A DNA stretch of 6,855 nucleotides from Candidatus Woesearchaeota archaeon (GTDB taxonomy: Archaea > Nanobdellota > Nanobdellia > Woesearchaeales > GW2011-AR4): positions 1 through 6,855 of the forward strand of contig JASMFO010000001.1 of assembly GCA_030751755.1 (NCBI GenBank). Direction: 5' to 3'. Positions 5,275-6,855 of the stretch are shown here, in pieces. The translations under genes and the position numbers were made by a program. Under the pieces are notes generated by a model. That model ran no database searches. It was given only the letters and a program-made list of their open reading frames with translations, and was not told the origin of the DNA. Position 1 is the first letter of the stretch. Each line of letters starts with the position of its first letter.

Positions 5275-6420
5275 TTAGCCGAACATCTTCATATAATCCT
5301 GCCCTTCTGTCTGCTCTTCCTGCTTCACTTTATCTATCCCTTTTAAGAAATCCTTCTTTATTACTTTAGTTCTATTTTCTCTTATCGCAAAATACCCTGC
5401 TTCTGTGCAGACTGCTTTTATTTCAGCCCCACACAAATCTTCCATCAGAAAAGCCATATTGTTCAAATCAACATCTGCACTTAGACCCATATTTCTGGAA
5501 TGTATCTTTAAAATATCTAATCTGCCTTCAATCTTTGGTAAGGGTATATGTATAAGCCTATCCAACCTTCCTGGCCTTATTACAGCAGGATCTAAAATAT
5601 CTTTCCTGTTTGTAGCACCAATAATCTTAACATTATCAAGAGGATTAAAACCATCTATTTCTGCAAGAAGCTGCATGAAAGTCCTGCTGACTTCTCTTTC
5701 CCCGCTAGTCCCCATTTCGATTCGTTTAGCAGCCAAAGCATCAATCTCATCAATAAATATGATGGATGGAGCTTTTTTTCTTGCAAGCTCAAATATTTCC
5801 TTTACAAGTTTTGCTCCTTCCCCAATAAATTTTTGAACAAGCTCTGAAGCAACAATTTGGATAAATGTAGAATTTGTGGATGATGCGACTGCCTTAGCCA
5901 GCAATGTCTTTCCTGTTCCTGGTGTTCCATAAAGCAAAATTCCTTTTGGTGGTGTAATGCCAACCTTCCTGAACATCTCCGGCTTTTTCAACGGAAGCTC
6001 AACAACTTCTTTTATTTCTCTGACCGGAATGTCTAGACCGCCTATATCTTCCCAGGAAACATTTGGCTTTTCCACTATAACAAAACTCTCTATATCAAAC
6101 TTCCTTGTGATTGGTATTTTTTTGATTATTGTCAGGTTCTTCTGGTCTGTCAAAACTACATCTCCTGGTTTGAGTTTTTTACATTCAGTAGAAATAGCAA
6201 CATAAAACTGGTTTCCGTTTGGCAACCTTATAAGGGCTTCTTTTCCAAAAACGTTTCTGACTTCGGCAACCATTAGTGGAGGAGTTTTGAGCCTATTCAC
6301 CTCTTCATTTAACTTATTAATAGTTTCCTTAAGGATTATGTTCTCTTCATTAATCTGATTTGTATCTGTGCTATAGCTATACAGTACACTATCAAAAACA
6401 TTCTTATCTTTTGTAGTCAT
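5275..6420 (-). CDS. pan: Proteasome-activating nucleotidase (PAN)
   Basis: PAN is a hexameric AAA+ ATPase that unfolds proteins and feeds them into the archaeal 20S proteasome. From ATG 6420-6418 it has 381 residues. An N-terminal coiled coil (about 22-46) is followed by the conserved prolines at 47-48, an OB-fold domain (about 49-105) and one AAA+ module. The module contains Walker A GTPGTGKT (165-172), the pore loop KFIGEG (F198), Walker B IIFIDEID (D224, E225), sensor-1 N271, arginine fingers R282 and R285, and the C-domain CGAEIKAVCTEAG. The tail is MFG, a Phe version of the HbYX proteasome-docking motif. The SD GGAGTGA (6428-6434), 7 bases upstream, selects this ATG over an earlier in-frame ATG (6441) or TTG (6468). 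A distant AAA relative (Cdc48-like) is excluded by the single AAA module and the OB domain. The gene follows an M29 peptidase. Confidence 0.94.
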   Translation of the reverse strand: MTTKDKNVFDSVLYSYSTDTNQINEENIILKETINKLNEEVNRLKTPPLMVAEVRNVFGKEALIRLPNGNQFYVAISTECKKLKPGDVVLTDQKNLTIIKKIPITRKFDIESFVIVEKPNVSWEDIGGLDIPVREIKEVVELPLKKPEMFRKVGITPPKGILLYGTPGTGKTLLAKAVASSTNSTFIQIVASELVQKFIGEGAKLVKEIFELARKKAPSIIFIDEIDALAAKRIEMGTSGEREVSRTFMQLLAEIDGFNPLDNVKIIGATNRKDILDPAVIRPGRLDRLIHIPLPKIEGRLDILKIHSRNMGLSADVDLNNMAFLMEDLCGAEIKAVCTEAGYFAIRENRTKVIKKDFLKGIDKVKQEEQTEGQDYMKMFG

Positions 6421-6427
6421 ACTATAT

Positions 6428-6434
6428 TCACTCC
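6428..6434 (-). promoter_or_regulatory. Shine-Dalgarno site for pan
   Basis: On the minus strand GGAGTGA sits 7 bases before ATG 6420. It matches the 16S anti-SD well and overrides the in-frame ATG at 6441, which has no SD. Confidence 0.7.
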
Positions 6435-6440
6435 TTTTCA

Positions 6441-6466
6441 TATTTAAAAACTTTTGGATTATACAC
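6441..6466 (-). promoter_or_regulatory. Promoter region of pan with two possible TATA boxes
   Basis: On the minus strand GTGTATAATCC (6456-6466) would start transcription near 6434, just including the SD. A second box, GTTTTTAAATA (6441-6451), would start it near the ATG at 6420, giving a leaderless message. The first fits the SD better. Their presence indicates that pan has its own promoter and is not only read from the upstream peptidase gene. Confidence 0.45.
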
Positions 6467-6467
6467 A

Positions 6468-6488
6468 AAAAATAGAGAGAGTTATTTT
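6468..6488 (-). terminator. T-rich end of the aminopeptidase transcript
   Basis: Read on the minus strand, the space 25-45 bases after the aminopeptidase stop contains AAAAATAAC, then a CT repeat and a TATTTTTTG run. There is no hairpin. T-runs like this commonly end archaeal transcripts, and this one lies just before the pan promoter. Confidence 0.35.
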
Positions 6489-6512
6489 TGGTACGCCAGA
6501 AAATTGAAATCT

Positions 6513-6855
6513 CTATGAAATTAAGAATCTTCCATTTTTCATAATCTTCTTTCCATCAACCCATATGCTTGGATTCCTAATAATACCATCAAGATGCAGA
6601 TGTACATTTACTTTACCGCCAAAACCAACATTATTTCCTAGAGCAATATGGCATGTTCCTTTGACCTTTTCATCCTCCAGAATATTGCCAGCAATCCTTG
6701 CATTCTCATTAGTGCCTATACCAAACTCTGCAATATTTCTTGCTCCTCTACCAACAGAATTTAGCAAATCCAAAAGCTTTTTTGCCTTTTCACCGATAAA
6801 TTTTACAGCACAACCTTTCCTAACATAAATTTTTATTGGGTTCTTTAGTTTGCCG
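6513..6855 (-). CDS. M29-family aminopeptidase, C-terminal part only
   Basis: The open frame enters from the right edge and gives the last 113 residues; the start lies outside the window. A TTG codon at 6773 is internal, because family-like sequence continues upstream of it. Conserved blocks are NIAEFGIGTNENARIAG (residues 40-56 of the fragment), LEDEKVKGTCHIALG (59-73), FGG (78-80), HLHLDGIIRNPS (85-96) and VDGKKI (99-104). These match the C-terminal half of M29 (aminopeptidase T, COG2309) metallopeptidases. Likely metal ligands are E43, H69, H87 and D89. M29 enzymes remove N-terminal residues from peptides in the cytoplasm. The stop is TAG 6515-6513. T-rich DNA follows before the pan promoter, so the two genes may be separately transcribed although they point the same way. 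Confidence 0.87.
   Translation of the reverse strand, partial: GKLKNPIKIYVRKGCAVKFIGEKAKKLLDLLNSVGRGARNIAEFGIGTNENARIAGNILEDEKVKGTCHIALGNNVGFGGKVNVHLHLDGIIRNPSIWVDGKKIMKNGRFLIS

Noticed and set aside
5405..6205. Plus-strand open frames opposite pan.
   Set aside because: They are antisense shadows of conserved AAA+ sequence with no start signals.
6439..6468. Longer PAN N-terminus from TTG 6468 or ATG 6441.
   Set aside because: Both lack an SD and overlap the promoter and SD elements; ATG 6420 has GGAGTGA at ideal spacing.

Overview
The window comes from an AT-rich archaeon, most likely a small-genome DPANN-type lineage such as Woesearchaeota or Pacearchaeota. The gene set is archaeal: a Holliday junction resolvase of the Hjc family, an archaeal FEN1 with a PCNA-binding tail, a homotetramer-type tRNA-splicing endonuclease, a Trm5-family methyltransferase and a proteasome-activating nucleotidase (PAN). 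Several genes have TATA boxes about 26 bases upstream of the start, others have Shine-Dalgarno (SD) sites, and intergenic gaps are short. The lineage within DPANN is an inference, because no rRNA gene is present.

Left part (1-1674). A small one-pass membrane protein gene (+) converges on a two-gene minus-strand unit, RNase Z followed by Hjc. The hjc gene has no ATG, GTG or TTG start upstream of its catalytic glutamate. The reading frame continues N-terminally to an ATT codon with a well-placed SD, giving a complete 130-residue enzyme. A 149-base divergent promoter region separates rnz from endA.

Middle (1675-5060, all +). endA stands alone. It is followed by an apparently leaderless three-gene operon with 1-base gaps: an unrecognised winged-helix protein with a possible restriction-endonuclease-like C-terminus, fen1, and a D1-less Trm5/TYW2-family methyltransferase. 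The operon joins DNA replication and repair with tRNA modification.

Intergenic RNA (5061-5274). Behind a clear TATA box lies a 67-base candidate small RNA. It has C/D-box-like motifs, a perfect 6-bp terminal stem and a T-rich end. Its first guide-like segment is complementary to the highly conserved 23S rRNA A-loop, as remembered. The same RNA can alternatively fold into an almost textbook kink-turn. A hairpin with T-runs on both sides separates it from the convergent PAN gene.

Right part (5275-6855, all -). PAN lies downstream of the C-terminal end of an M29-family aminopeptidase, which runs off the window. An ATP-dependent unfoldase for the proteasome thus sits beside an enzyme that could trim the resulting peptides.

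No mobile element, CRISPR array, tRNA or rRNA gene was seen. The most novel-looking items are the small RNA, the hidden hjc start, and the uncharacterised winged-helix protein coupled to fen1.
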